Below are positions 1 through 8,657 of a stretch of DNA of 64,000 nucleotides, in pieces. The position numbers and the translations under genes are program-made. The notes beneath the pieces are model-generated. The model ran no database searches, was not told the origin of the DNA, and was given only the letters and a program-made list of their open reading frames with translations. How positions within the stretch are numbered: the stretch's first letter is position 1; the number at the start of each line of letters is the position of its first letter. Origin of the DNA: JBFWVR01 sp050246635 (lineage in GTDB: Bacteria; Acidobacteriota; Vicinamibacteria; Vicinamibacterales; UBA2999); contig JBFWVR010000013.1 in assembly GCA_050246635.1 (NCBI GenBank), positions 1 to 64,000 on the forward strand. Reading direction: 5' to 3'.

Positions 1-129
1 AGAACCGACCGCCACCCGACGGCGGCGTCCTCGGCAGGAGGCGGCGACGAACTGAGGCTCGTCCCCTCGTCGATCTGTCGGATTTTCAACCGGCGGAACT
101 GTCGGATTTTGGGCCGGCGTTGACAACTC
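1..129 (+). promoter_or_regulatory. CRISPR leader (partial, runs off left edge)
   Basis: This is the non-coding stretch directly before the first full CRISPR repeat. It contains two direct copies of CTGTCGGATTTT at 75-86 and 99-110, starting 24 bp apart, and an A/T-enriched patch unlike the GC-rich surroundings. It is called the leader because the decayed repeat lies at the opposite end of the array and because repeats read on the plus strand end in ATTGAAGC, which resembles the usual crRNA 5' handle. The left boundary is outside the window. Confidence 0.6.
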
Positions 130-1257
130 GTTCTCCCCGCTGATGAAGCGGGGCCTCATTGAAGCAGCCCCTCCAGGTCGGCGGGGGTCGGGGCGGATGG
201 GGGGGCTCCCCGCTGATGAAGCGGGGCCTCATTGAAGCCGGGCCTGCGGGCCCAGGGCTACGACCTCACGTTCGTTCTCCCCGCTGATGAAGCGGGGCCT
301 CATTGAAGCCGGCATAATTCGGCGCCGCTTTCGCACTCGCCGGAGTTCTCCCCGCTGATGAAGCGGGGCCTCATTGAAGCCCGCTTTGCAAAAGCGCGAC
401 TTTGAGGGCGATTCGGTTCTCCCCGCTGATGAAGCGGGGCCTCATTGAAGCGGTGCGCGAGCGGCTACACCGGCACCAACATCGAGGGTTCTCCCCGCTG
501 ATGAAGCGGGGCCTCATTGAAGCAGCGGTGGGACGCGTGGGGACCGTTCAGCAACTCCGGTTCTCCCCGCTGATGAAGCGGGGCCTCATTGAAGCTTCGG
601 ACTCCCCCAGGCCTCGGCCAGCGCGCCGCCGGTTCTCCCCGCTGATGAAGCGGGGCCTCATTGAAGCAAGGGCCGGCGCACCGGCTACAAGGTGTGGCCG
701 GTGGCCCGTTCTCCCCGCTGATGAAGCGGGGCCTCATTGAAGCCCGGTCCCAGTAATACTCGCTGCGCCGAATCGCCAGCAGTTCTCCCCGCTGATGAAG
801 CGGGGCCTCATTGAAGCCGGTCGGACAGATCACCGACGACGGCGAGCAGGTCCGTTCTCCCCGCTGATGAAGCGGGGCCTCATTGAAGCTGATCTCAGGC
901 ATCGCTCTCAACCAAGTCGTGGTCGTTCTCCCCGCTGATGAAGCGGGGCCTCATTGAAGCGGGTCCGGTACCGGTACCTGGCCAGCGAGCGCGCGGGTTC
1001 TCCCCGCTGATGAAGCGGGGCCTCATTGAAGCCAGACGGCTCGCCAGTGGGCCTCGCGCTCGGCGCGCCGACGTTCTCCCCGCTGATGCAGCGGGGCCTC
1101 ATTGAAGCACGCCGGACAACTGGCACTGCGCGTCGATCGACGCGCTCGTTCTCCCCGCTGATGAAGCGGGGCCTCATTGAAGCGCGAGCGCCCGCACGCC
1201 GCCCGGGTAGAGGCGGGCCACGTTCTCCCCGCTGATGAAGCGGGGCCTCATTGAAGC
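130..1257 (+). CRISPR. CRISPR array, 16 repeats and 15 spacers
   Basis: Sixteen 36-bp repeats start at 130, 203, 274, 345, 416, 488, 560, 632, 708, 782, 854, 925, 997, 1073, 1148 and 1222. The repeat begins GTTCTCCCCGCT and ends ATTGAAGC. CCCCGCT and AGCGGGG form a perfect 7-bp stem around a GATGA loop. Spacers are 35-40 nt (37, 35, 35, 35, 36, 36, 36, 40, 38, 36, 35, 36, 40, 39, 38) and all differ. Repeat 2 has GGG instead of GTT at its start and repeat 14 has C for A in the loop-proximal stem. The stem and 3' tail suggest a class 1 system, but the subtype cannot be assigned because no cas gene is in the window. Confidence 0.97.
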
Positions 1258-1288
1258 ACGATAGTCAGAGGCTCATCGCCGCCGAGAC

Positions 1289-1324
1289 GCACTTCCTGCT
1301 GATGACGCGGAGGCCCAGTAAAGT
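1289..1324 (+). repeat. Decayed terminal CRISPR repeat
   Basis: Aligned without gaps to the consensus repeat, 25 of 36 positions match, including CTGATGA and GCGG of the hairpin, but the 3' handle is eroded. It follows a 31-nt spacer-sized gap after repeat 16. Such decay is typical of the leader-distal end, so it sets the array direction as left to right. Confidence 0.7.
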
Positions 1325-1377
1325 GGGTCGCCCCAGAGAGGAAGCATGACCGGCGGCACTCCTGCTACGATCCGTCC

Positions 1378-2082
1378 GTGTCCCTGCATGCGTTGCCGGC
1401 GCGCGAAGTCGTGCGCGCCACGCCCCGTACCCGCATCATCCGCCTCGACACCGGTGGTGAGCCGTTCGGCTTCGCCGCCGGCCAGGCCGTGATGGCCGGG
1501 CTGCAGGGATCACCCCTCCGCAAGCCGTACTCGATTGCCAGCGCGCCCGGTGACGTCGCCGCGACCGGGTTGCTCGAGCTGCTGGTCCAGGTGGACGAGA
1601 GCGGCGCGCCCGACCCGCATCTCGAACGGGCGCTGCCCGGCACCATGCTCGACATCGACGGCCCCTTCGGCCGCTTCACGCTCGATCCGCTGCCCGAGGG
1701 GCGGCCGGTCCTCTTCGTGGCCGGTGGCACCGGCATCGCGCCGCTCCGCGCGATGCTGCGTGACTTGCTCTCGCGGCCGGCGGCGCGCAGGATCTCCCTC
1801 GCGTACAGCGCGCGGGCGGTGGACGAGTTCGCGTACCGGGATGAACTCGAGGCGCTGGCCGATGCCGGCCGTCTCGATCTGCGGTTGACGCTGACGCGCC
1901 CCGATGCCGGATGGCCGGGGCTGAAGGGCCGGGTGGATCAGCGCCTGCTCGAGAGCCTGCTGCCGGGCGGGCCTCGCTGCTACCTGTGTGGGCCGCCGGC
2001 GTTCGTGGCGGATGCCGCGGCGATGCTCATCGCGGCCGGCGTCCCCACCGCCGACGTCGTCGTCGACGACTACTCGGGCTGA
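1378..2082 (+). CDS. FAD/NAD(P)-binding oxidoreductase (ferredoxin reductase-like)
   Basis: This 234-residue protein belongs to the ferredoxin-NADP reductase superfamily. The N-terminal beta-barrel has the flavin motif RKPYSIAS (about residues 48-55). The C-terminal NAD(P) domain has GGTGIAPLRAML (about 115-126) and ends with a CGPP motif near 202. There is no added ferredoxin or globin domain, so it is the bare reductase module that moves electrons between NAD(P)H and an unknown partner. The start is GTG at 1378. It is convergent with the diguanylate cyclase gene and has no operon partner, so the electron acceptor cannot be inferred. Confidence 0.85.
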   Translation: MSLHALPAREVVRATPRTRIIRLDTGGEPFGFAAGQAVMAGLQGSPLRKPYSIASAPGDVAATGLLELLVQVDESGAPDPHLERALPGTMLDIDGPFGRFTLDPLPEGRPVLFVAGGTGIAPLRAMLRDLLSRPAARRISLAYSARAVDEFAYRDELEALADAGRLDLRLTLTRPDAGWPGLKGRVDQRLLESLLPGGPRCYLCGPPAFVADAAAMLIAAGVPTADVVVDDYSG

Positions 2083-2094
2083 GCCCGCGCGCGC

Positions 2095-2922
2095 CTAGGA
2101 CAAGGGGACGGGCAGGCGGCCCGGCAGGGCGGCGACGTCATCCGCGCGGACACCGGCGGTCATCGCGCGTGCCCGGCGCGTCTTGTCGGCGTACATGCGC
2201 GCGTCCGCGGCGGCCAGCAAGGCGTCGTACGTCCGGCCGTCGTGCGGGTACAAGGCGGCGCCGGCGCTGATCGCGAGCCTCACCGTCCGGTTGCCGCCGG
2301 CGTCCACCACCAGGTCGTCCACGGCCTGCTGCAGCTCGGTCCGCTTGCGTTCCGCTTCCTCGGCCCCGCAGCCATCCAGCACCACGATGAACTCGTCGCC
2401 GGCGTAGCGCACGCACACGTCGTAGGGCCGCACCGTCGCGCGGAGCGCGGCGGCCACGCCGCGCAGCGCCCGGTCGCCCACCTGGTGGCCGTGACCGTCG
2501 TTGATGGCCTTGAACCGATCGAGATCGAGCACGACCAGCGCGACGGTGGAGGCGAGACGCTCCGCCCGGGCGAGCTCGCGCGCCAGGTGCATGTGGAGGA
2601 ACCGCGTGTTCGGCAGCCCCGTCAGGGCGTCGGTCAGCGAGGTGGCCCGCGCGCGCGTGAGCTGCCGGCTGACGGCACCCGCCGCGGCACACGCGAGCAA
2701 CAGCGGCACCAGGCCGGCGGCCGCCCATATCCATGGGGCCTGCACGGACGGCTGGAGCGCCAGCGACACGAGCCACACAGCGGCAGTCACGACCGACACG
2801 GTCGCGAGGGCGGCCGGGCAATCCATCGGGTGGCGGAAAGAGACACGTCCAGCGCGAGGCGCGTGGACTCGGGCCAGAACCGGGGGGGCCTGGTGGTGGG
2901 TCGCCGAAGCGTGATCGGTCAC
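2095..2922 (-). CDS. Membrane-anchored diguanylate cyclase (GGDEF domain)
   Basis: This 275-residue protein has two N-terminal transmembrane helices (about residues 38-58 and 67-87) followed by one GGDEF domain. The domain starts at DALTGLPNTRF, with the metal-binding D in VVLDLDRFKAIND. The signature is AGDEF rather than GGDEF; known AGDEF proteins can be active c-di-GMP synthases. There is almost no periplasmic loop, so the membrane part looks like an anchor rather than a ligand sensor. No EF-type I-site RxxD is obvious just upstream of the signature. The product is c-di-GMP, acting at the inner membrane. Confidence 0.88.
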   Translation of the reverse strand: MTDHASATHHQAPPVLARVHAPRAGRVSFRHPMDCPAALATVSVVTAAVWLVSLALQPSVQAPWIWAAAGLVPLLLACAAAGAVSRQLTRARATSLTDALTGLPNTRFLHMHLARELARAERLASTVALVVLDLDRFKAINDGHGHQVGDRALRGVAAALRATVRPYDVCVRYAGDEFIVVLDGCGAEEAERKRTELQQAVDDLVVDAGGNRTVRLAISAGAALYPHDGRTYDALLAAADARMYADKTRRARAMTAGVRADDVAALPGRLPVPLS

Positions 2923-3245
2923 GGCTGGGGGACCTTCCGATCCGGAACTGAGGGCGAGCTTACCTTACGTTCGTGTCACATGACAACGCGGAAAACAGGC
3001 GACCTGGACGTGCCTGGACCTGGTGGTCGGGCTTGCCCATCAAAGTGTTGGAGCATAGGTACTTGTGGGCTTCAGGTGCGGTACGGGACCAGGCGCGCGG
3101 CGGCATGAGTCGCTGATTCAGTCCAAGCGACTCCAAGCGACTTTGTGGATGGGCGGGCCGCCTTGTTGCCATGGATGCCAGGGGCGAGGGAAGACCCCGG
3201 CCGTCCGGCGACAGCGGGCGGCGCTCGCATGAAATCGGGCCGCGG
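2923..3245. other. Intergenic region, 323 bp
   Basis: No gene is supported here. It holds the upstream region of the diguanylate cyclase (read on the minus strand), including a small inverted repeat TGTCAcaTGACA at 2974-2985 that could bind a dimeric regulator, and a direct duplication of CCAAGCGACT near 3122-3142. The remainder shows nothing recognisable. Confidence 0.5.
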
Positions 3246-4595
3246 TCAGTGGCCCGTCCGCAGCCGGCGCCGGCGTGGCACCGACGGTCCGGGCTCCAGG
3301 CCGTACTCGTCAATCTTGCGGTAGAGCGTGCCGCGGGAGATCCGCAGCACGCGCGCCGCCTCCAGCTTGTTCCAGCGCACGGCCTCGAGCACCCGCACGA
3401 TGTGGGCGCGCTCGGCCTCCCGGAGGGAGGGGAGCCCCGCGGGCGCCGACTCGGCCTCGGCCGGCCCGTGCAGGAACTCGATGTCGGCGGCGCGGATGAC
3501 GCGGGCCTGCGCGGAGATCGCGGCCCGCGAGACCGTGCTCTCGAGCTCGCGGATGTTGCCCGGCCAGTGATAGGCGGCGAGGCGCTCGAGCGCCTCGGGC
3601 GCGAACTCGCGGGCGTCGAGCGGCAGGCCGTTCGCCGCGCAGTACCGCTGCATGAACCGCTGTGCCAGCACCGGGATGTCGACCGCACGCTCGCGGAGCG
3701 AGGGCAGGCGGATCGAGAACGCGTTGATCCGGTAGTAGAGGTCCTCGCGGAACCGGCTGTCGCGGACGAACGCGTCGAGCGGGCGGTTGGTCGCGGAGAT
3801 GAGCCGGAAGTCCACGTGGATCGCGGCGTTGCCCCCGAGCCGCTCGAACCGCCGGTCCTCGAGCACCCGCAGGAGCTTGGCCTGTGCCACGAGGGAGAGG
3901 TCGCCGACCTCGTCCATGAACAGCGTGCCGCCGTTGGCCAGCTCGAGCCGACCCGGCTTGCGGTCGTGCGCCCCGGTGAACGCGCCCTTCTCGTACCCGA
4001 AGAGCTCCGACTCGAACAGCGTGTCGGGCAGGGCCGCGCAGTTGACGGCCTGGAACCGCTCCCCGCCCCGTCGCGACAGCTCGTGGATCATGCGGGCGAC
4101 GAGTTCCTTGCCCGATCCGGTGGGGCCGAGGATCAGCACGGCGATGTCGGACTTGGCCGCCGTGCGGATCCACTCGAAGATGGCCAGCATCTTCTCGTCG
4201 CGGCCAATCATCTCGCGGAAGCGGCCGACCGCCTCGGAGGTGTCCTCGATGCCGGCGGCGGCGCGGTGCTCGAGGAACCGGTCGAGGAGGCGCGCGGCGC
4301 CCTCGGAGGCGGGCCGGGCCGCGGCGTAGCGGGCGGGCTCACCGTCGCGGCGGGCGACGACGCCGAAGGCGACGAGCTCGGCGAGGCAGTTCTCGACGTC
4401 CACGCGCATGCGCCCGAAGGCCTGCATGAGCGACTCGAGATCGTGGGATTCGTCGGGCCGGGCGCCGAGGAACCGGAGCAGCCCGGCGCGCAGGGGCGAC
4501 TGGACGAGCGCCCGGAAGCGGGCGTCGAGCTCGCCGTCCCCCCGCGCGGGGGCGGCCGTGGTCGCCCGCCGGGCGGCCCAGGTCACGTCATCCAC
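3246..4595 (-). CDS. Sigma-54-dependent transcriptional activator
   Basis: This 449-residue enhancer-binding protein has an N-terminal winged-helix-like region (about residues 20-100), an AAA+ domain and a Fis-type HTH near the C-terminus (MLE..RW..LEAARVLRISRGTLYRKIDEYGL). The AAA+ domain keeps Walker A GPTGSGKE, the sigma-54 contact loop GAFTGA (in EKGAFTGAHD), Walker B GTLFMDEVG and the arginine-finger region. It lacks a receiver domain, so it is probably controlled by the N-terminal domain rather than phosphorylation. It is divergent from the deoxyhypusine-synthase-like gene with about 100 bp between, so it may regulate it; that is inference. Confidence 0.93.
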   Translation of the reverse strand: MDDVTWAARRATTAAPARGDGELDARFRALVQSPLRAGLLRFLGARPDESHDLESLMQAFGRMRVDVENCLAELVAFGVVARRDGEPARYAAARPASEGAARLLDRFLEHRAAAGIEDTSEAVGRFREMIGRDEKMLAIFEWIRTAAKSDIAVLILGPTGSGKELVARMIHELSRRGGERFQAVNCAALPDTLFESELFGYEKGAFTGAHDRKPGRLELANGGTLFMDEVGDLSLVAQAKLLRVLEDRRFERLGGNAAIHVDFRLISATNRPLDAFVRDSRFREDLYYRINAFSIRLPSLRERAVDIPVLAQRFMQRYCAANGLPLDAREFAPEALERLAAYHWPGNIRELESTVSRAAISAQARVIRAADIEFLHGPAEAESAPAGLPSLREAERAHIVRVLEAVRWNKLEAARVLRISRGTLYRKIDEYGLEPGPSVPRRRRLRTGH

Positions 4596-4699
4596 GGCCG
4601 GTGCGCTCCCTCGTCACGCGCAAATGCTACCCTAAGGACGGGTTCGTCCGCCGTCGGCGGACGCTCGTCATTCTCGTCATTCCCGGAGGCTCCTCCGTC

Positions 4700-5830
4700 G
4701 TGCCGCACCGCGCCCCTGGCTCACCCCGTGCCCGTCGATCGTTCCTGACCGGAAAGCCCATCCGGTATTACCGTCCGCGGGGCAGCCGCGAGATCCGGAC
4801 GCTGATCGACGAGGGCTTCCAGGCCTTCAACGCCGCGCGCCTGGGCGAGGCCTGCCGCATCTATGCCGACAAGATGCTGGCGAAGGATCACGACACGACG
4901 ATCGGCCTGACGATTGCCGGCGCGCTCACCCCCGCGGGACTGGGCGGCTGCTTCATCGAGCTGATGGAGCGTGGCCTCGTGGACTTCGTCATCAGCACCG
5001 GCGCGAACCTCTACCACGACCTGCACTACGCGCTGAACTTCACGCTGCGGCGGGGCTCGCCGTTCGTCGATGACCGCGTCCTGTACGACGAGGGGGTCAT
5101 CCGCATCTACGACGTGCTGTTCCCGGCGCAGGTGCTGCTCGACACCGACCGCTTCATCCGCGACTTCCTCGTGTCGAGCGGCCTCGAGGGCGCGATGTCG
5201 ACGGCGGCGTTCCACTATGCGCTGGGCCGGCACCTCCTGAAGGCCCGCCCGGGCTGCGAGGCCTACTCGGTCGTGGCCGCGGCGGCGAAGGCCGGCGTGC
5301 CGATCTACACCTCGTCGCCGGGCGACAGCTCCATCGGGATGAACGTCGCGTATCACGAGCTGATGAACGGCGCCGACCTGATGATCGACCCGAACAAGGA
5401 CGTCAACGAGATCTGCGCGATCATCCTCGCGGGCGAGAAGAACGGCGCGGTGATCCTCGGCGGCGGGTCGCCCAAGAACTTCTACCTGCAGGGCCAGCCG
5501 ACCCTGTGGGAGGTCTACGGGATCCCCAAGGGGGGCAACGACTACTTCATCCAGTTCACCACCGACCAGGTGGTGTGGGGGGGCCTGTCGGGCGCCACGC
5601 CGGCCGAGGCCGTGAGCTGGGGCAAGGTCAACCCCGGTGTCCTGCCCGACACCGTCGTCACCTACGCGGATTCGACCATCGTGTTCCCGCTCTTCTGCGA
5701 GTACGCCGTCGGGCACAAGAACGGACGCCGCAAGCGCAAGCAGCTCGTGAAGAAACTCGACCAGCTCGTGGACGCGCTCAAGGCCGACGCGCTCGCCGCG
5801 CGCCGGCCGAAGCGGCGCAAGTCGCGGTAG
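4700..5830 (+). CDS. Deoxyhypusine synthase-like enzyme
   Basis: This 376-residue protein belongs to the deoxyhypusine/homospermidine synthase family, which moves a butylamine group from spermidine using NAD. The hallmark AVSWGK near residue 315 carries the lysine that forms the enzyme-imine in eukaryotic deoxyhypusine synthase. GGGSPKNF and SSPGDSSIGMN are the NAD and spermidine pocket motifs. Bacteria lack eIF5A, so the acceptor is more likely putrescine or another amine. I chose GTG 4700 because GGAGG lies 11 bases upstream and family similarity begins just after it; an in-frame ATG at 4601 would add an atypical 33-residue extension. Confidence 0.88.
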   Translation: MPHRAPGSPRARRSFLTGKPIRYYRPRGSREIRTLIDEGFQAFNAARLGEACRIYADKMLAKDHDTTIGLTIAGALTPAGLGGCFIELMERGLVDFVISTGANLYHDLHYALNFTLRRGSPFVDDRVLYDEGVIRIYDVLFPAQVLLDTDRFIRDFLVSSGLEGAMSTAAFHYALGRHLLKARPGCEAYSVVAAAAKAGVPIYTSSPGDSSIGMNVAYHELMNGADLMIDPNKDVNEICAIILAGEKNGAVILGGGSPKNFYLQGQPTLWEVYGIPKGGNDYFIQFTTDQVVWGGLSGATPAEAVSWGKVNPGVLPDTVVTYADSTIVFPLFCEYAVGHKNGRRKRKQLVKKLDQLVDALKADALAARRPKRRKSR

Positions 5831-5894
5831 CCCGGGTGCCCTGGCGGGCCCGCCGGCCCGCCAGGCGGTGGGCCGTCGCGGTGAGGAGGGCAGC

Positions 5895-6323
5895 ATGGGG
5901 ACGCTCTGGTCCGAGCTCGGGCCGATCGCCGATCGGTCCGCCGACCGCCCGCGCGTGTATGCCGACGCCAACGTCCCGGCGGATGTGGTCGCCTACATGC
6001 GACAACGCCTGAACTGGGACGTCCTCTTCGTCATCGAGGAGCCCGACCTCCGGCGCGCCCGCGACATCGAGCACTACCGGCTGGCGCAGCAGCTGCGCCG
6101 CACCCTCGTCACCCTCGACCGCGACTACCTCGACGACCGGGGCTTTCCGCCGGACGCCGGCCCCGGTGTGCTCGTGCTGGCCGCGCCCGACGCCCGCGGC
6201 CTCCGGATCCTCATCGGCCGCGCCGATCGCGTGCTCTTCCGTCCGGCGGATGGCCCGCCAGCGGCCCTGCCGCTCGCCGGGCGCAAGCTGCACGTGCACC
6301 CGGACTGGGAAATCACGCGATAA
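5895..6323 (+). CDS. PIN-like DUF5615 domain protein
   Basis: This 142-residue protein resembles the DUF5615 PIN-like nuclease family. It has YADANVPADVVAYMR early in the chain and TLDRDYLDDRGF in the middle, supplying the acidic residues expected of a PIN fold. Such proteins are often paired with a DUF433 antitoxin, but no small partner gene is adjacent, so it looks solitary. The start ATG at 5895 is set by GAGGAGG at 5883-5889. It lies between the deoxyhypusine-synthase-like gene and nagA on the same strand. A toxin role is inference. Confidence 0.7.
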   Translation: MGTLWSELGPIADRSADRPRVYADANVPADVVAYMRQRLNWDVLFVIEEPDLRRARDIEHYRLAQQLRRTLVTLDRDYLDDRGFPPDAGPGVLVLAAPDARGLRILIGRADRVLFRPADGPPAALPLAGRKLHVHPDWEITR

Positions 6324-6376
6324 TCGCGGCGCGCGGGCCGCAGGCGCGGCCCGTCCCTGGCGGAGGCTGTCGGCCG

Positions 6377-7585
6377 ATGATCGTGCTCGATCGTGTGCGT
6401 GTGGCGCTGCGTGATCGCCTGTTGCCGTCCGCAGCGGTCGCAATCGAGGGCGACCGCATCGTCGACGTGCGTGAGGAAGGCGCGGCCGCGCCGGCCCACG
6501 CGACGGTGATCCCGCTCGACGGGCACCTGGTCGTGCCGGGATTCGTCGACGTCCACGTGCACGGCAGCGCCGGCATCGACGTGCTCGATGGCCCCGGCGC
6601 CGTCGCGGCGCTGGCCGCCGTCCTGCCGCGCTTCGGCGTCACGTCCTTCTGCCCGACGACGGTCGCGTGCGAGCCCGCCGCGCTGTCGGCGGTGCTGTCG
6701 GAGGTCGCGGCGCTGCGGGAGGATCCGGGCGCGGGCCGCGCGCGCGTGCTGCCGGCACACCTCGAGAGCAACTTCCTGGAGCCCGACTACCGCGGTGCCC
6801 AGCCGGCCACCTGTCTCCGCCGCCCGCCGGCCCCGGGCGCCCCGGAGGGCCGCGCCGACGCGCGCGGCAGCGGTTTCACCGGCGCCGACGTGCTCGCGGC
6901 CATCGAGGCGCATGCCGCGTCGGTGGGCATCGTGACCGTGGCCCCGGAGTTGCCCGACGGACTGGCGCTCGTCCGCCGGCTCACCGCCAGGGGCATCCGC
7001 GTGTCCATCGGACACACGGCTGCCACGTATGCGCAGGCGCTCGATGCCATCGCCGCCGGGGTGTGCCATGCGACGCACCTGTTCAACCGGATGCCGCCGC
7101 TCGGCCACCGCGAGCCCGGGGCCGCCGGGGCCGTGCTGGCGTCACATGCGGTTGCGGCCGAGATCATCTGCGACGGCGTGCATGTCCATCCGTCGATGAT
7201 CGGCCTGGCAGTGGCGCGACTTGGTGTCGCCCGTGTGATGGGCATCACCGATGCGACCGCCGGCGCAGGCCTGCCCGCCGGCACCCGTGCCCACCTGGGC
7301 GGACAGCCCATCGTCGTCACCGGGCGCGGCGCGCGGCTGGAGGATGGCACGCTGGCTGGCAGCGTCTTGACGATGGAGGCCGCGTTCCGGACCCTCGTGA
7401 CCGAGGTCGGCCTGGCGGAGATCGACGCGGCCCGGCTGCTTGCCACGACCCCGGCCGAGCAACTCGGCCTCGTGGATCGTGGCGAGGTTCGAGCGGGAGC
7501 GTTCGCCGACCTGGCCGTCCTCGGTCCGGATCTCTCCGTCACCCAGACCTACATCGCCGGCCGCCCGGTGCCGGACCGCCGCTGA
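6377..7585 (+). CDS. nagA: N-acetylglucosamine-6-phosphate deacetylase
   Basis: This 402-residue amidohydrolase should deacetylate GlcNAc-6-P to GlcN-6-P in cytoplasmic amino-sugar recycling. Visible motifs are HVHGSAGIDVLD, HLESNFL (metal-binding Glu), SIGHTAAT and CHATHLFNRMPPL (metal-binding His), DGVHVHPS, and the catalytic Asp in GITDATAGAG. The usual HLEGPFL is changed to HLESNFL, and a 20-residue Pro/Arg/Ala-rich insertion follows DYRGAQPA, both unusual for the family. No nagB or PTS gene is nearby, so flux may come from cell-wall recycling. Confidence 0.9.
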   Translation: MIVLDRVRVALRDRLLPSAAVAIEGDRIVDVREEGAAAPAHATVIPLDGHLVVPGFVDVHVHGSAGIDVLDGPGAVAALAAVLPRFGVTSFCPTTVACEPAALSAVLSEVAALREDPGAGRARVLPAHLESNFLEPDYRGAQPATCLRRPPAPGAPEGRADARGSGFTGADVLAAIEAHAASVGIVTVAPELPDGLALVRRLTARGIRVSIGHTAATYAQALDAIAAGVCHATHLFNRMPPLGHREPGAAGAVLASHAVAAEIICDGVHVHPSMIGLAVARLGVARVMGITDATAGAGLPAGTRAHLGGQPIVVTGRGARLEDGTLAGSVLTMEAAFRTLVTEVGLAEIDAARLLATTPAEQLGLVDRGEVRAGAFADLAVLGPDLSVTQTYIAGRPVPDRR

Positions 7586-7667
7586 GGCCGATCGGGTCGC
7601 CGCCGTGGCGCGCCCGGAGGAACCCCGGCCGTCGCCGCTCCGTCTACAGTCGCGAGGGGAGAGACTC

Positions 7668-8582
7668 ATGAGATCGAGCCAGATGCGGCGCCTGCTGTTG
7701 GTCGTCCCGGCTGCGGTCGTGCTGTCGGCGGCCTGCGAGGTCAACCTCGCCACCGAGGGCATCACCGCCGAGGAGCGGCGCACCTTCCAGGTGAGCGGCA
7801 CGCCCGAGGTCTCGCTGGACACGTTCGACGGGTCCATCGAGATTCACTCGTGGGACCGAGACGAGGTCGAGGTCGACATCGAGAAGCGGGCGAATGAGCA
7901 GGGGCTGCTCGACCAGATGTCGGTCGAGACGTCGCAGGACGGCAACACGATCACGGTCAAGGTCACCGGTCCCACCTCCGGCGAGTTCCACGGTGTCACC
8001 ATTGGCGTGTCGTTCTCGCCGTCGGCGCGCCTGCGGGTCGCCCTGCCGAAGGACAGCCACATCACGGCGAAGAGCGGCGACGGATCCATCACGGTGGAGA
8101 ACGTCAACGGGCGGCTGCAGCTCACGACCGAGGACGGCAGCGTTCGCGGGCAGCAGCTGAGCGGCGAGCTCACGGTCCGGTCCGGCGACGGATCCATCCG
8201 GCTCGAACGCACCTCCGGCGCCCTCGACCTCGAGACCGCCGATGGCAGCATCGCGCTCGAAGGCGGACCGACCAGCCTGCGCGCGCACACCGGCGACGGC
8301 AGCATCCGCCTGCGCGTCGATCCCGACACGGTGATGGCGGCGGACTGGGAGCTGCGGACCGGCGACGGGAGCGTCGTGCTGGCGCTGCCCTCACGCTTCG
8401 ACGCGGCGCTGGACCTGGAGTCGATGAGCGGCTCGGTGCGATCCTCGCACCCGGGCGTTCCGGAGGGCGCCGACCGCGACTCCGAGAACCGGCGCCGCCG
8501 CAGCCTGCAGGCCACGATGGGAAATGGCGGCCATACCCTACGGGCGCGAACGGGAGACGGGTCTATACGGATTGAAGATTGA
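7668..8582 (+). CDS. Secreted DUF4097 beta-repeat protein
   Basis: This 304-residue exported protein has an N-terminal hydrophobic segment followed by a cysteine (VLSAAC), a weak lipobox that may make it a lipoprotein. The body is a DUF4097/DUF4098-type right-handed beta structure built from repeated SGDGSI / EDGSV / ADGSI turns about every 18-22 residues (at least eight copies). Its function is unknown; family members often lie near anti-sigma or envelope-stress genes. Start ATG 7668 has GAGGGGAGAG upstream. The last codons and stop are the first units of the heptamer tandem repeat that follows, so the C-terminus (IRIED) may have been set by that repeat. Confidence 0.85.
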   Translation: MRSSQMRRLLLVVPAAVVLSAACEVNLATEGITAEERRTFQVSGTPEVSLDTFDGSIEIHSWDRDEVEVDIEKRANEQGLLDQMSVETSQDGNTITVKVTGPTSGEFHGVTIGVSFSPSARLRVALPKDSHITAKSGDGSITVENVNGRLQLTTEDGSVRGQQLSGELTVRSGDGSIRLERTSGALDLETADGSIALEGGPTSLRAHTGDGSIRLRVDPDTVMAADWELRTGDGSVVLALPSRFDAALDLESMSGSVRSSHPGVPEGADRDSENRRRRSLQATMGNGGHTLRARTGDGSIRIED

Positions 8583-8654
8583 AGATTGAAGATTGAAGAT
8601 TGACGATTGACGATTGACGATTGAAGATTGAAGAAGTCCGATTGACGATCGACG
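8571..8654 (+). repeat. Heptamer tandem repeat, ATTGAAG/ATTGACG
   Basis: Nine perfect head-to-tail 7-mers run from 8571 to 8633 (four ATTGAAG, three ATTGACG, two ATTGAAG), followed by one degenerate unit and two more ATTGACG/ATCGACG units to 8654. The array begins inside the last codons of the DUF4097 gene and ends just before the 3' end of queC, so it fills the gap between two convergent genes. Confidence 0.95.
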
Positions 8655-8657
8655 ATC

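Noticed and set aside
402..1235. Open frames across the CRISPR array on both strands coding FSPLMKRGLIEA or FNEAPLHQRGE repeats
   Set aside because: They are translations of the CRISPR repeat; the period and spacer content change while the frame is a by-product of GC richness.
3171..4748. 525-codon plus-strand frame opposite the sigma-54 activator
   Set aside because: Antisense to a gene with complete AAA+ and HTH motifs; composition (Arg/Glu/Val/Ala) is typical of a shadow frame.
4721..5971. 416-codon minus-strand frame opposite the deoxyhypusine-synthase-like gene
   Set aside because: No recognisable domain; His/Asp/Val/Arg composition is a mirror of the real gene.
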